From Clostridia bacterium (GTDB lineage: Bacteria > Bacillota > Clostridia > Christensenellales > Aristaeellaceae), in contig JAFSGG010000042.1 in the NCBI GenBank assembly GCA_017434775.1, forward strand, positions 124,837 through 176,254: a stretch of 51,418 bases of DNA. The letters run 5' to 3'. The translations under genes and the position numbers were made by a program. The notes below the pieces were generated by a model. That model saw only the letters and a list, made by a program, of their open reading frames with translations, did no database searches and had not been told where the DNA came from. Shown in pieces: positions 41,733-51,033 of this stretch; within the stretch, counting starts at the first letter, position 1, and each line of letters opens with the position of its first letter.

Positions 41733-42928
41733 ATCGTTGTATTCAACAAAGCAAATTGCAGGGCACGGTTCTCGTTCCTTCTTCCAAATCTTTTGCACAT
41801 CGCCAATTGATCGCCGCCGCCTTATCGGACAAACCCACTCAAATCATTGTCAATACTTTGTCCGAGGATATTTTTGCCACCATGGATTGTGTCCTGAGTC
41901 TTGGCGCAGACATAACAAAAACAGAAGAAGGGATTCTCTGTATCCAGCCCGCTGCTGCGATGCCAAAAAAAGCACATTTTTCTTGCAAGGAGAGCGGCTC
42001 CACCCTGCGGTTTATGCTGCCGGTTGCAGCAGCGCTTGGTATAGACGCTACATTCACAGGTACCGGCAGGCTGCCGGAGAGACCCAATGCGGTTCTGACA
42101 GAGGCTCTCCGTCAGCACAATGTTCAAGCCGATCGTGATTTTCTCCCTCTGCATCTTTCCGGCAAACTTACCGGCGGCCTTTATGAAATTGCCGGCAATA
42201 TCAGCAGCCAGTATATCACAGGTCTTCTGCTTGCCCTTCCCCTTTGCCAGCAGGATAGCCGCATTCGATTCACCACGCCTGTGGAATCCGCCGATTATAT
42301 TGAAATCACCCTTCAGGTTCTTTCCCAGTTTGGCATCAAGGCGGAAAAGGAAGTGGACGGCTATTCTATTCCCGGAAACCAAGCCTATCGTACACCAGGC
42401 GTTATCATAACCGAAGGTGACTGGTCGTCTGCCGTTTTCTGGCATTGCGCCAATCAAATGGGCAGTCGCATTCAGATAGACGGTTTAAACCCCGCCTCCT
42501 GTCAGGGGGATCGACGGATTGTTGATCAGCTGCTGCATCTTGGCGGCGTGATTGACGTTTCTCAAACGCCGGACAGCCTGCCCGCATTGGCAGTTGCCGC
42601 CTGCATGCATCCCGGCACTACACATTTTGTGGGTGCCGGTCGCCTTCGCATAAAGGAGAGTGACAGGCTTTCTGCCATCACCTTCCTGCTGCGTGAACTG
42701 GGACAAGATGTTACGGAAGAGCCGGATGGGCTGATCGTGCGGGGCGGAACCCCTTTTACAGCCGGTACAGTGGACGGATGCAATGATCACCGCATTGTCA
42801 TGGCCGCTGCCATTGCTGCATGCTTCGCAAAGGAGCCCGTTACCATCCTGGGCACGCAAGCCGTAAACAAAAGTTACCCCCGCTTTTTCGACGATCTGAT
42901 TTCTTTGGGAGGAAAAATCCATGGCTAA
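41729..42928 (+). CDS. aroA: 3-phosphoshikimate 1-carboxyvinyltransferase (EPSP synthase)
   Basis: The 399-residue protein is slightly shorter than the common 425-430. It has VPSSKSFAHRQLIAAAL, CKESGSTLRFMLPVAAA, GTGRLPERP, GNISSQYITGLLLALPL, the active-site RLRIKESDRLSAI and DGCNDHRIVMAAAIA. It makes EPSP from shikimate-3-phosphate and PEP. Glycine-rich and substrate-binding motifs are intact. It overlaps aroB by four bases and aroC by eight, so translation is tightly coupled. Confidence 0.95.
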   Translation: MNRCIQQSKLQGTVLVPSSKSFAHRQLIAAALSDKPTQIIVNTLSEDIFATMDCVLSLGADITKTEEGILCIQPAAAMPKKAHFSCKESGSTLRFMLPVAAALGIDATFTGTGRLPERPNAVLTEALRQHNVQADRDFLPLHLSGKLTGGLYEIAGNISSQYITGLLLALPLCQQDSRIRFTTPVESADYIEITLQVLSQFGIKAEKEVDGYSIPGNQAYRTPGVIITEGDWSSAVFWHCANQMGSRIQIDGLNPASCQGDRRIVDQLLHLGGVIDVSQTPDSLPALAVAACMHPGTTHFVGAGRLRIKESDRLSAITFLLRELGQDVTEEPDGLIVRGGTPFTAGTVDGCNDHRIVMAAAIAACFAKEPVTILGTQAVNKSYPRFFDDLISLGGKIHG

Positions 42929-43988
42929 TCATTTCGGCAATCGCTATCACATCCAGATTTTCGGCCAGTCTCATGCCCCCTCCATCGGAGCTGTGATTGA
43001 AGGTCTTCCCGCGGGTTTTTCGCCGGATTGGGAACGTGTCAGGCAGTTTATGGCACGCCGTGCGCCCGGGCAGGATGCTTTTTCCACCAGCCGGAAGGAA
43101 GCTGATTTGCCGGAAATTCTCTCCGGGCTCGATGAAAAGGGCCGGACCTGCGGTGCGCCGCTTGCTATCCGTATTGTCAACGGTGATCATCATTCCACTG
43201 ATTATGATAAGCTTCGTGATCTGCCAAGGCCCGGTCATGCAGATTTTACTGCCTATACCAAATTCAATGGCTTTCACGATATTCGGGGCGGCGGTCAGTT
43301 TTCCGGCCGTCTGACGGCTCCTCTTTGCTTTGCCGGTGCCCTTGCCCTGCAATTGCTGGAGCAGAAAGGCATTCGTGTTTCCGCCCATATTGCCGCCATC
43401 GCCGGTGTATGCGATAAACCTTTCAATCCCATTTCTCCGGAATTCACCGAACTGAGGGACGATCGATTTACCGTGCTGGATGCCAATAAAGGTTCGGAAA
43501 TGAAACAAAAAATTTCAGAAGCTGCCAAAGCCGGCGATTCTGTCGGCGGTATCATTGAATGCTGCGCCATTGGTCTTCCCCCCGGCCTTGGCGATCCCAT
43601 GTTTGACGGCATCGAAAACCGCATTGCCCAGATGCTCTTTGCCATTCCTGCTGTGCGCGGTGTAGAATTCGGTGCAGGCTTTGCCGCATCTGCGATGACC
43701 GGCAGCGCTCATAACGATCCTTTTGTCATTGACAATAATACCGTCAAAACGTCCACCAATCATCACGGCGGCGTACTGGGCGGCATCACCACCGGAATGC
43801 CCCTGATTGTGCGCATGGCTGTGAAGCCTACCCCTTCTATTTCCAGAAAGCAAAAAACCATTTCACTCAATCAAATGTGCGAAGCTGACCTTTCCATTAC
43901 AGGCCGTCACGATCCCTGCATCGTTCCCCGCGCCGTCCCTGTAATGGAAGCGGCAATCGCCTGTGTCCTGTATGATCTGCTTGCATAA
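42921..43988 (+). CDS. aroC: Chorismate synthase
   Basis: The 355-residue FMN-dependent enzyme has [67 protein letters not shown] and the C-terminal [16 protein letters not shown]. It makes chorismate from EPSP. Start and stop are normal; GGAGG of its ribosome site lies within the aroA end. A 15-base gap precedes pheA. Confidence 0.96.
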   Translation: MANHFGNRYHIQIFGQSHAPSIGAVIEGLPAGFSPDWERVRQFMARRAPGQDAFSTSRKEADLPEILSGLDEKGRTCGAPLAIRIVNGDHHSTDYDKLRDLPRPGHADFTAYTKFNGFHDIRGGGQFSGRLTAPLCFAGALALQLLEQKGIRVSAHIAAIAGVCDKPFNPISPEFTELRDDRFTVLDANKGSEMKQKISEAAKAGDSVGGIIECCAIGLPPGLGDPMFDGIENRIAQMLFAIPAVRGVEFGAGFAASAMTGSAHNDPFVIDNNTVKTSTNHHGGVLGGITTGMPLIVRMAVKPTPSISRKQKTISLNQMCEADLSITGRHDPCIVPRAVPVMEAAIACVLYDLLA

Positions 43989-44003
43989 AAAAGGAGAAGT
44001 AAT

Positions 44004-45143
44004 ATGAATCTGAATGATATCCGTGAAAAAATTGACACCATTGATGATCAGCTTGTACAACTGTTGACCGAACGGATGAATACCGTAGCCCAGGTGGCTC
44101 AGGCCAAGAAGGAAACAGGAAAAGCCATCCGCGATCACGCCAGGGAACGTGACATCATCAACCGTGTTACAGAGCGGGCAGGCGATGAACTGGCCCCCTA
44201 TATGAAGAATATGTTCAAAACCATGTTCAATCTCAGCTGCAATTATCAGGCGCAGAAAATGGGCTATACATCCGAACTGGGCGAACAGCTGAAGGAACAG
44301 CTTGCCAATCCGCCGGCACAAAAGCTGCCCAACCGGGCCATTGTTGCCTGCCAGGGCACGGAAGGCGCCTATGCCCAGCAGGCCTGTGAAAAAATGTTCG
44401 AATACCCCAGCATTCTCTATTTCAGCAGTTTCAATGATGTATTCAATGCTGTGGAAAGAGGCATGTGCACTTATGGCATCCTGCCTTTGGAAAATAGTAC
44501 GGCCGGTTCCGTCACCCAGGTATACGACCTGATGGAGCAGCACCATTTCCACATCGTCGGCGCCTGCAGGCTGCGCATTGATCACTGCCTGCTGCGTAAA
44601 AAAGGTGCGCAGGGTGCCGTGAAGAAGATTGTCTCTCACGAGCAGGCCCTCCGTCAATGCAGCAATTATCTGGAAACGCTGAAAGATGCCCAAATTGAGC
44701 CCATGGACAATACGGCTGTGGCTGCTGAATATGTTGCCAACAGCACGGATGACAGTGTGGCCGTCATCGCTTCCGCTTCCTGTGCAGATATCTATAATTT
44801 GCAGATTGAGCAGGACAACATCAGCAATGTTCAAAACAATTTCACACGCTTCATCTGCATTGCCCGGAACATGCAATGCTATCCCAATGCCGGGAAGGTA
44901 TCCATCATGTTCAATCTTCCCCACGCTCCCGGCGCACTCAATGATATCATTTCCCGCCTCTCTCTGGCCGGGGTCAACCTGACCAAACTGGAAAGCCGCC
45001 CCATCCCCGGCCGTGAATTTGAATTCCGTTTCTTCTTCGATTTCGAAGCGGATATTCACGATCCGGCGCTTGTGGATCTGATCTGCGAATTGCAAAACAG
45101 AACCGAGCATTTTGTTTTCCTGGGTGCTTACGCTGAACACTGA
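44004..45143 (+). CDS. pheA: Bifunctional chorismate mutase / prephenate dehydratase
   Basis: The 379-residue protein has three parts. They are an AroQ-class chorismate mutase (1-90, LNDIREKIDTIDDQLVQLL), a prephenate dehydratase (about 108-290, CQGTEGAYAQQAC, YGILPLENSTAGSV) and a C-terminal ACT domain (about 298-375, IMFNLPHAPGALNDII with ESRPIPGREFEF) that usually binds phenylalanine. Within the dehydratase part, NNFTRFICIARN carries the TRF motif. It takes chorismate to phenylpyruvate. With TyrA it explains why the leader peptide tests both Tyr and Phe. Confidence 0.95.
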   Translation: MNLNDIREKIDTIDDQLVQLLTERMNTVAQVAQAKKETGKAIRDHARERDIINRVTERAGDELAPYMKNMFKTMFNLSCNYQAQKMGYTSELGEQLKEQLANPPAQKLPNRAIVACQGTEGAYAQQACEKMFEYPSILYFSSFNDVFNAVERGMCTYGILPLENSTAGSVTQVYDLMEQHHFHIVGACRLRIDHCLLRKKGAQGAVKKIVSHEQALRQCSNYLETLKDAQIEPMDNTAVAAEYVANSTDDSVAVIASASCADIYNLQIEQDNISNVQNNFTRFICIARNMQCYPNAGKVSIMFNLPHAPGALNDIISRLSLAGVNLTKLESRPIPGREFEFRFFFDFEADIHDPALVDLICELQNRTEHFVFLGAYAEH

Positions 45144-45157
45144 TAGGAGTGGTCTTC

Positions 45158-46399
45158 ATGGAATACGGCCTGATTGGCGAAAAGCTGATCCACAGCTATT
45201 CGCCGCAGATTCATGCCCAGCTTGGTCCTTATGAATACAAGCTTTTTCCCATGCCGCCGGAAAAACTGCATGATTTCATGCACAAAAAGCTTTTCAAAGG
45301 TATCAATGTAACCATTCCGTACAAAAAAGCTGTTATCCCCTACTGTGATCATCTGTCACCCGAAGCGGCTGAGATACAGTCTGTCAATACCATTGTGAAA
45401 AATTCCGACGGTACCCTGACCGGGCACAACACCGACATCTTCGGCTTTATGACCATGCTGGAAGCAGCCGGCATTGAGCCAAAGGATAAAAAAGCCGTTA
45501 TCCTTGGCAGCGGTGGCACGAGCCTGACAGCGCAGATTGCGCTGAAAAGAATGCGGGCCAGAGAGATTGTTGTCATTTCCAGAAATGGTCCTGATGATTA
45601 TCAGTCACTGTACGAAAAACATGCTGATGCGCAATTGCTTGTCAATACCACCCCGGTGGGTATGTATCCCCGGAACGGAATATCTCCGGTTGACCTGAAT
45701 CTTCTGCCGAATGTGGAAAGCGTGGCGGATGTAATTTACAATCCTGAAAAAACCTCCTTGATCCTCCAGGCAATGGAAAAAGGTCTGAAAACCGTCTCCG
45801 GCCTTCACATGCTGGTGGCACAGGCAAGGAAAGCCGCCGAACTTTTCACCGGCACAGCCATCGATGTCAAAAAAGATCTTCAGATTGTTCACAAAATCAA
45901 AGAACAGATGCTGAATCTTGTGCTCATCGGCATGCCGGGCTGCGGTAAATCCACCATCGGAAAAATGGTAGCCCAGGCTATGAACCGTCCCTTGATCGAT
46001 ACTGATCAGGAAATCGAAAAACTGGCCGGCAAAACCATTCCGGAGATTTTCGCACAGGATGGCGAAGAAGCTTTTCGGGCAATGGAAGAAAGGGTCGTTC
46101 TGCAAGCGTGCTCACAACAGGGCGCAGTGATCACAACCGGCGGCGGCGCCGTCCTGCGCAAACCGAACCGTTTGGCTATGGCATCTAACAGCCGGGTGTG
46201 CATGCTTTGCCGTCCGCTGGATCAATTATCCAAAGAAGGGCGGCCCCTTTCCAAAGATGCCGAAGCCCTTGAATCGCTCTGGCAGGAACGGAAGGATCTG
46301 TATTTTCGTACAGCAGATTTCCAGATACACAATACAACCGATCCGCAGCAAACAGCTTGCCGGACACTGGAGGGATTTTATGAAGCTGTTGGTCATTAA
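45158..46399 (+). CDS. aroE-aroK: Shikimate dehydrogenase-shikimate kinase fusion (AroE-AroK)
   Basis: The 413-residue protein joins two consecutive activities of the pathway. Residues 1-245 are shikimate dehydrogenase, with the catalytic Lys56 in VTIPYKKAV, Asp93 in GHNTDIFGF, ILGSGGTSLTA and NTTPVGMYP. Residues 252-413 are shikimate kinase, with Walker A GMPGCGKSTIGK (258-269), IDTDQEIEKLAG, FRAMEERVV and TTGGGAVLRKP. The start is ATG 45158, after TAGGAG at spacing 9, rather than the upstream GTG 45149. It overlaps aroQ by 20 bases. Confidence 0.93.
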   Translation: MEYGLIGEKLIHSYSPQIHAQLGPYEYKLFPMPPEKLHDFMHKKLFKGINVTIPYKKAVIPYCDHLSPEAAEIQSVNTIVKNSDGTLTGHNTDIFGFMTMLEAAGIEPKDKKAVILGSGGTSLTAQIALKRMRAREIVVISRNGPDDYQSLYEKHADAQLLVNTTPVGMYPRNGISPVDLNLLPNVESVADVIYNPEKTSLILQAMEKGLKTVSGLHMLVAQARKAAELFTGTAIDVKKDLQIVHKIKEQMLNLVLIGMPGCGKSTIGKMVAQAMNRPLIDTDQEIEKLAGKTIPEIFAQDGEEAFRAMEERVVLQACSQQGAVITTGGGAVLRKPNRLAMASNSRVCMLCRPLDQLSKEGRPLSKDAEALESLWQERKDLYFRTADFQIHNTTDPQQTACRTLEGFYEAVGH

Positions 46400-46805
46400 C
46401 GGCCCCAACCTGAATATGCTGGGCATCCGGGAAAAAGAGCTTTACGGTGCAAAGGATTATGCGGCACTGTGCGCTTTCATTCAGCAAACGGCAGAAGAAT
46501 TACAAGCGGAAGTGGATATCTATCAGTCCAATCATGAAGGGGATCTGGTGGATTGCATCCAGAATGCATACGGAAAAGTGGACGGAATCGTCATTAATCC
46601 TGCCGCCTATACTCACACAAGCGTAGCCATTTTGGACGCGTTGAAAGCTGTTTCCATCCCGGCATGTGAGGTACACCTCACCGATGTCAATGCCCGGGAA
46701 GATTTCAGAAAAATCTCCTATGTGCGCCTGGCTTGTGAAAAGACGTTTTCCGGCTATGGATTTGAAGGATATGCCATGGCCATGCGCCATTTATGCAGCA
46801 AATGA
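46380..46805 (+). CDS. aroQ: 3-dehydroquinate dehydratase, type II
   Basis: The 141-residue protein has the type II dehydroquinase blocks LLVINGPNLNMLGIREKELYG, YQSNHEGDLVDCIQNA, NPAAYTHTSVAILDAL and VHLTDVNAREDFR. It is a dodecameric class of enzyme that dehydrates 3-dehydroquinate to dehydroshikimate. Its ATG lies inside the aroE-aroK end after GGAGGG. It is the last gene of the operon and completes all seven steps to chorismate. A bidirectional terminator follows. Confidence 0.96.
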   Translation: MKLLVINGPNLNMLGIREKELYGAKDYAALCAFIQQTAEELQAEVDIYQSNHEGDLVDCIQNAYGKVDGIVINPAAYTHTSVAILDALKAVSIPACEVHLTDVNAREDFRKISYVRLACEKTFSGYGFEGYAMAMRHLCSK

Positions 46806-46810
46806 AAAGC

Positions 46811-46843
46811 GCCTCATGCTTCACTGCATGAGGCCTTTCTTTT
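46811..46843. terminator. Bidirectional terminator between aroQ and the CapA-family gene
   Basis: GCCTCATGC (46811-46819) and GCATGAGGC (46826-46834) form a perfect 9-bp stem followed by CTTTCTTTTA on the plus strand and GCTTTTC on the minus strand. It separates convergent genes. Confidence 0.85.
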
Positions 46844-47906
46844 ATTCAATAAACGTGCCGTTTTCCAGTTTCACAATCCCGGTATCCAGAAAGCTTTCCG
46901 GCAGATTATCAAAGTGTTTATATACATTCTTTTTGAATGTCAATTCCTTAAACACAGCTTTTCTTTCTTTTTCGTCCGTCAGTTCGTAGGGACGAAAATC
47001 CGGGCTCAGCTGCGTTTCGCAAGGAATCACCTGCAGCTGCGTCACCTCCACCTTTCCATCCGCATTCCGCTGGAATGTTACCTGGAAAATGCCTGTAGAC
47101 GGGTCCACATGGGACATGGTGCCGAAAGTGAAATTGCCGGTACTATACATAATAGGCTTGCCCTGATAAAAATGAATGGGCTGAATCACATGGGGATGAT
47201 GGCCCCAGATCACATCGGCTCCGGAATCCATGACAGATTTTGCGTACTTATACTGCCAGCTTTCCGGCGTCATATGGGTTTCACGGCCCCAGTGAAGGCT
47301 GACGATTACCACATCGCAGTTTTCCTCTGTCTTCAGTTTTTCAATTCGGGAACCAATACGCTTGAGATCGTTGTCCTGCGGATAGGAAAATCCCACAAAA
47401 CCAAACCGGATTCCCTTTGCCTCCGCAACCGCCAGGTAATCGTATCCGTTATCATTAAACACCCGGTAGGATCCGAAATGCTTGATACCGGCATCCTCCA
47501 GCACCTGCAGGCTTTCCCGATAGCCTTTATCCATAAAATCCATGCTATGGTTATTGATGGTATTCACCACTTCAATGCTGCCAAGGGTCAGTGCCTGCAC
47601 ATTTTCCGGCTTTCCTTTGAGGTAATACGCCTTGTCGGCATGCTTTTTTTCGTTTGTGAACACGACTTCCAGATTGGCAACCGTCAGGTCGTCTCCGGCC
47701 AGATAATCCTTCACCAGGCTGAAAGGCCATTCATAGCCATTCTTTTCCAGGCAAGTATGATAGCTGGAGTCATACTCCATGTATTGGGCAGAATCACCGA
47801 TGCTGCAGTCCCCCACAAAGGAAACAACCACTGCCTCATTTTCGGCAAAAGCCATTGGCTGTATTGCCAGAAGACAAATCACAAAGCAAACCAGAAACTT
47901 TTTCAT
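46842..47906 (-). CDS. CapA-family secreted protein (poly-gamma-glutamate synthesis / metallophosphatase-like)
   Basis: The 354-residue protein starts with a signal peptide (MKKFLVCFVICLLAIQPMAFA, then ENE). The CapA fold follows, with SFVGDCSIGD, ANLEVVFT, NTINNHSMDFMDKG, IVSLHWGRE, IWGHHPHVIQPI and STGNFTFG. These are the metal-site and core motifs of the family, which is related to calcineurin-like phosphatases. Some members take part in poly-gamma-glutamate capsule formation, but no pgsB/C genes are here, so the role is open. ATG 47906 follows AAGGAG at spacing 6; the longer frame lacks a signal-like start. It lies 13 bases after the RluA-family gene. Confidence 0.86.
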   Translation of the reverse strand: MKKFLVCFVICLLAIQPMAFAENEAVVVSFVGDCSIGDSAQYMEYDSSYHTCLEKNGYEWPFSLVKDYLAGDDLTVANLEVVFTNEKKHADKAYYLKGKPENVQALTLGSIEVVNTINNHSMDFMDKGYRESLQVLEDAGIKHFGSYRVFNDNGYDYLAVAEAKGIRFGFVGFSYPQDNDLKRIGSRIEKLKTEENCDVVIVSLHWGRETHMTPESWQYKYAKSVMDSGADVIWGHHPHVIQPIHFYQGKPIMYSTGNFTFGTMSHVDPSTGIFQVTFQRNADGKVEVTQLQVIPCETQLSPDFRPYELTDEKERKAVFKELTFKKNVYKHFDNLPESFLDTGIVKLENGTFIE

Positions 47907-47919
47907 AATATACTCCTTT

Positions 47920-48804
47920 TTACTTCCGTAACAGTTCATACCACAGAGGCGGTATTTTTGTATCAACCCGAATCTTTTCGCCTGTCAGAGGCTGTGTAAA
48001 CACAATCATGGTGCTTTGGAGAGCAAAATGGCCGGGAAACCGCTCATCCTCTTCCCCATACAGGTAATCACCCCATACGGGGCAGCCCATATATGCCATG
48101 TGCACCCGAATCTGATGGGTACGACCGGTTCTGAGCCGCAACCGGACAAGCGTTGCTTTTTTCCCCGTTTCAAGCACCCTGTATTCTGTCACCGCTTCTT
48201 TTCCTGCTTCATTTACACACCGCTTGATGCTGTTTTCCATTTGGCCGATGGGCGCACGTATGAACCCTTCGCTTTTCGGCAATTGTCCTTTGCAAAGGGC
48301 AGTGTACTCCCTCACAAATCTTTCGGTATGCAATTCCTTTTGCAGCAGTTGCTGTGCATGGGCATGCTTGGCCGCTGCCATCAGGCCGCTTGTTCCCTTA
48401 TCGAGCCTGTTTACAGGCCGAAACACATAATTGGAAGGACAGCCAAGATAATGATAAAGCCCACTTTCCAGCGTAACTCCGCCCTGCCCCGGTGAATACA
48501 TGGTGGCCAATCCCGCCGGCTTATTGATCACATAGTAATCATCATCTTCATAAGCAATGCAGATATCGGCTGCGTTTTCTTCCGTATCCGGATAGCTGCT
48601 CTTTCCATCTGGAAAAGACACTTGTAAAATCTGTCCTTCCCGAACCATATCCCGTGCATAGGCCTGTTTTCCGTCCAGAGTGATCCCTCCGGAAAATTTC
48701 AGGCTGCTGTATGCACCGGATGAAATCCGCATCACTTTCAGTACCATATGATGCACCGTTTTTTGATCATGCTCCCGGCTGATGATCATGCTGAATGTTT
48801 TCAT
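47920..48804 (-). CDS. RluA family RNA pseudouridine synthase
   Basis: The 294-residue protein has an S4-like N-terminal part (about 5-75, ISSGAYSSLKFSGGITLDG) and the RluA catalytic domain, with YYVINKPAGLATM, the catalytic Asp in RPVNRLDKGTSGLM, VREYTALCKG, LRLRTGRTHQIRVHM and GCPVWGDYLYG. It isomerises uridine in rRNA or tRNA; the exact site cannot be told. ATG 48804 (MKTFSM) was chosen with AAAGG 10 bases upstream; GTG 48810 is possible. TATAAT on the minus strand at 48835-48840 may be its -10 box. Confidence 0.9.
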   Translation of the reverse strand: MKTFSMIISREHDQKTVHHMVLKVMRISSGAYSSLKFSGGITLDGKQAYARDMVREGQILQVSFPDGKSSYPDTEENAADICIAYEDDDYYVINKPAGLATMYSPGQGGVTLESGLYHYLGCPSNYVFRPVNRLDKGTSGLMAAAKHAHAQQLLQKELHTERFVREYTALCKGQLPKSEGFIRAPIGQMENSIKRCVNEAGKEAVTEYRVLETGKKATLVRLRLRTGRTHQIRVHMAYMGCPVWGDYLYGEEDERFPGHFALQSTMIVFTQPLTGEKIRVDTKIPPLWYELLRK

Positions 48805-48949
48805 TTTCACTCTGCCTTTATCGGATTCGTATATATTATAACTGCTTCCCGGCCAAAAGAAAAGCCGAAAAAACAGAAGAAGTATTCACTATGTAATCAA
48901 TGTTGCAAAAATGTAATAATTTTACCATTTGTTCTTTCTGGTTTCACTA

Positions 48950-48978
48950 TTGACAATGTATATTCTGGCAAGTAAAAT
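48950..48978 (+). promoter_or_regulatory. Promoter of the AraC-mrnC-thyX-rlmB unit
   Basis: TTGACA (48950-48955) and TAAAAT (48973-48978) are separated by 17 bases, 32 bases before the araC-type start codon. Confidence 0.75.
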
Positions 48979-49010
48979 GAAAACGTATATGCAGAAATGG
49001 AGGAAAAAAC

Positions 49011-49886
49011 ATGGCGGACTCTTTGTTGTTCCAATCCCGCGGCGAAACGGCCCAGATGCCTGCACTTTTGGTGGAAGGGACCCATAATCCGGATTCCCTT
49101 GCCAGCGCCAGCGGCGTGTATATTGCTGCTGCCGGTTCTGCCATGCTGCAAACCGGTTCCCAGCAGCTTCGCTCTTTCGATAACTGGCTTTGGATTGCTG
49201 TGGAAAACGGCGCCATGTCGCTGACAACCAACGCTAATACCTTTACCCTTTGCACAGGAGACTGCTGCATGCTGCCTCCTGCTACGGCCAATGTGGTTTT
49301 GAATATTCCTCAGGAGGCCCGCGTGCTGTGGCTGATGGTGGGCGGCACGCTTTCTGGTGCTTTCCTGCAGCGTCTGGGCGCACTGCCCCATCGCATCATG
49401 AAGCAGGGTGCGCTTCCTTCCCAGCTGAATCTGGCCAAGTATATTGTACAGAGCACGGTGCGCCTTGCTGCCGCCGAAGATGCTTCTTCCGCCCAGCTGC
49501 AGCAGCTTTTGTGGGCTATGCTGGCATCCCATTCCGGCCAGCCTGTGGCCATGGATGCCGTGCTGTCCCACGAAATTGCCAAGGTTGTGGATGCCATGCG
49601 CAAAAACCAATACCGCGACAGCTTCTCCCTCAGTGAAATGGCTGCCCTTTCCCGTATGCCGGTGGAAACCTTCCGTAAGCGTTTTGTGGCGGAAGTGGGA
49701 ATGCCTCCGCAAAGCTATCAGCTCTTTTGCAAAATGGAACGTGCCAAGCAGCTTTTGAAAGAAGGATATACGGTACGGCAGGCGGGTGTGGAAGTAGGCA
49801 TGGCGGATCCTTATCACTTTTCCAAGACGTTCAAAAACATTGTTGGCATGAGTCCTTCCGCTTACAGCAAAACCGCACTGAAATGA
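49011..49886 (+). CDS. AraC family transcriptional regulator with cupin-like sensor
   Basis: The 291-residue protein has an N-terminal beta-rich, cupin-like half (about 20-110, including NANTFTLCTGDCCMLPP). A C-terminal AraC domain (about 190-290) follows, with FSLSEMAALSRMPVETFRKRF and VRQAGVEVGMADPYHFSKTFK plus GMSPSAY. The ligand is unknown. GGAGG lies 7 bases before the ATG. It is the first gene of a plus-strand unit and overlaps mrnC (ATGATGA), which is odd company for a sugar-type regulator. Its target could be the unit itself or distant sugar genes. Confidence 0.88.
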   Translation: MADSLLFQSRGETAQMPALLVEGTHNPDSLASASGVYIAAAGSAMLQTGSQQLRSFDNWLWIAVENGAMSLTTNANTFTLCTGDCCMLPPATANVVLNIPQEARVLWLMVGGTLSGAFLQRLGALPHRIMKQGALPSQLNLAKYIVQSTVRLAAAEDASSAQLQQLLWAMLASHSGQPVAMDAVLSHEIAKVVDAMRKNQYRDSFSLSEMAALSRMPVETFRKRFVAEVGMPPQSYQLFCKMERAKQLLKEGYTVRQAGVEVGMADPYHFSKTFKNIVGMSPSAYSKTALK

Positions 49887-50281
49887 TGAACCAGGAAATA
49901 CTGACTTTCGAGCAGGCACGCATGCACTCTCCCTTACAGCTTGCCTATATAGGCGATGCCGTGCACGCGCTGATCGTGCGCAGGCATCTGCTTTCCAGAA
50001 ATATCCCGGTGAAAAAAATGCACCAGCTGTCCGTTCGTGCGGTATGCGCCGTCAGCCAGAACAAAGCCGCGGAAGCCGTTTTACCCCTGCTTTCCGATGA
50101 AGAGCTTTCCATTTTCAGGCGCGGTCGCAATGCCCATCCCCATCACGGCGGCCCCAAGGGTGCCACCACCTCTGAATATGCAAACGCCACCGGCCTGGAA
50201 GCACTGATCGGCTTTCTGTACATCACCGGAAATTCGTCACGTCTGACCGAACTGACCCCTTATCTTTTACCGGAGGATTGA
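49883..50281 (+). CDS. mrnC: Mini-ribonuclease III
   Basis: The 132-residue protein has the RNase III-like core without a dsRNA-binding domain: LQLAYIGDAVHALIVRRHLL with the catalytic Asp, then IFRRGRNAH and ATTSEYANATGLEALIGFLYI with the second acidic site. Mini-III matures 23S rRNA in Gram-positive bacteria. The start is ATG 49883 or 49886 within the end of the regulator gene; no separate ribosome site is seen, so translational coupling is likely. thyX follows directly, a common order in Bacillota. Confidence 0.93.
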   Translation: MMNQEILTFEQARMHSPLQLAYIGDAVHALIVRRHLLSRNIPVKKMHQLSVRAVCAVSQNKAAEAVLPLLSDEELSIFRRGRNAHPHHGGPKGATTSEYANATGLEALIGFLYITGNSSRLTELTPYLLPED

Positions 50282-50286
50282 TCCAT

Positions 50287-51009
50287 ATGCCTTCTGTCCC
50301 TTTGAAAGTATCCCTCATTGCCCATACACCGGATCCTGAAAAGACCTGTGCGCTGGCTGCACGCACCTGCTATTCCGGGCTGGATATGGAAAGTCTCAAG
50401 TCCCGTGTGGACGAAAAAGATCAGGCTGATTTCCTTCGTCTGGTGGTGAGCAGCGGCCATTTATCCGTACTGGAACACGCTTCCTTTACCTTCTCCATTG
50501 AAGGAGTCAGCCGGGCGCTTTTGGCGCAGGTCACCCGTCACCGCATCGCCAGCTTTTCCGTCCAGAGCCAGCGCTATGTTTCTTTGGAAAAGGGGTTTGG
50601 CTATATCATTCCCCCCCGGATTGCTGCCCTTGGAGAAGAAGCGATAAAGACTTATGAAGACCAGATGAACACCATGCACACCTGGTATAAAGATTGGCAG
50701 GACAAGCTGGGCAGCGGCGAGGGCAGCAATGAAGATGCCCGATTCGTTTTGCCCAATGCCTGCGAAACCCATATCACCATGACCATGAACGCCCGGGAAC
50801 TGATGCACTTTTTCTCTCTGCGCTGCTGTGACCGCGCCCAATGGGAAATCCGCGCCATGGCCATTGAAATGCTTCGCCTTTGCAAGCAGGCTGCACCGGT
50901 CATATTTGAAAACGCCGGCCCTTCCTGTGTAAAAGGCCCCTGCCCCGAAGGCGCCAAGAGCTGCGGTAAGGCCATTATCAATCGTTCTTTATTCAAATCA
51001 ATGGAATAA
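50287..51009 (+). CDS. thyX: Flavin-dependent thymidylate synthase
   Basis: The 240-residue protein contains the ThyX motif RHRIASFSVQSQRYV, preceded by LEHASFTFSIEGVSRALLAQVT. Downstream blocks are LPNACETHITMTMNARELMHFF and RAQWEIRAMA. It makes dTMP with methylene-THF and FAD, unlike ThyA. ATG 50287 was chosen (GGAGG 10 bases upstream); TTG 50278 overlaps the mrnC stop and sits too close to the ribosome site. Length is normal. Confidence 0.95.
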   Translation: MPSVPLKVSLIAHTPDPEKTCALAARTCYSGLDMESLKSRVDEKDQADFLRLVVSSGHLSVLEHASFTFSIEGVSRALLAQVTRHRIASFSVQSQRYVSLEKGFGYIIPPRIAALGEEAIKTYEDQMNTMHTWYKDWQDKLGSGEGSNEDARFVLPNACETHITMTMNARELMHFFSLRCCDRAQWEIRAMAIEMLRLCKQAAPVIFENAGPSCVKGPCPEGAKSCGKAIINRSLFKSME

Positions 51010-51033
51010 CAACAGCCAAGAAAGGAAACCATT

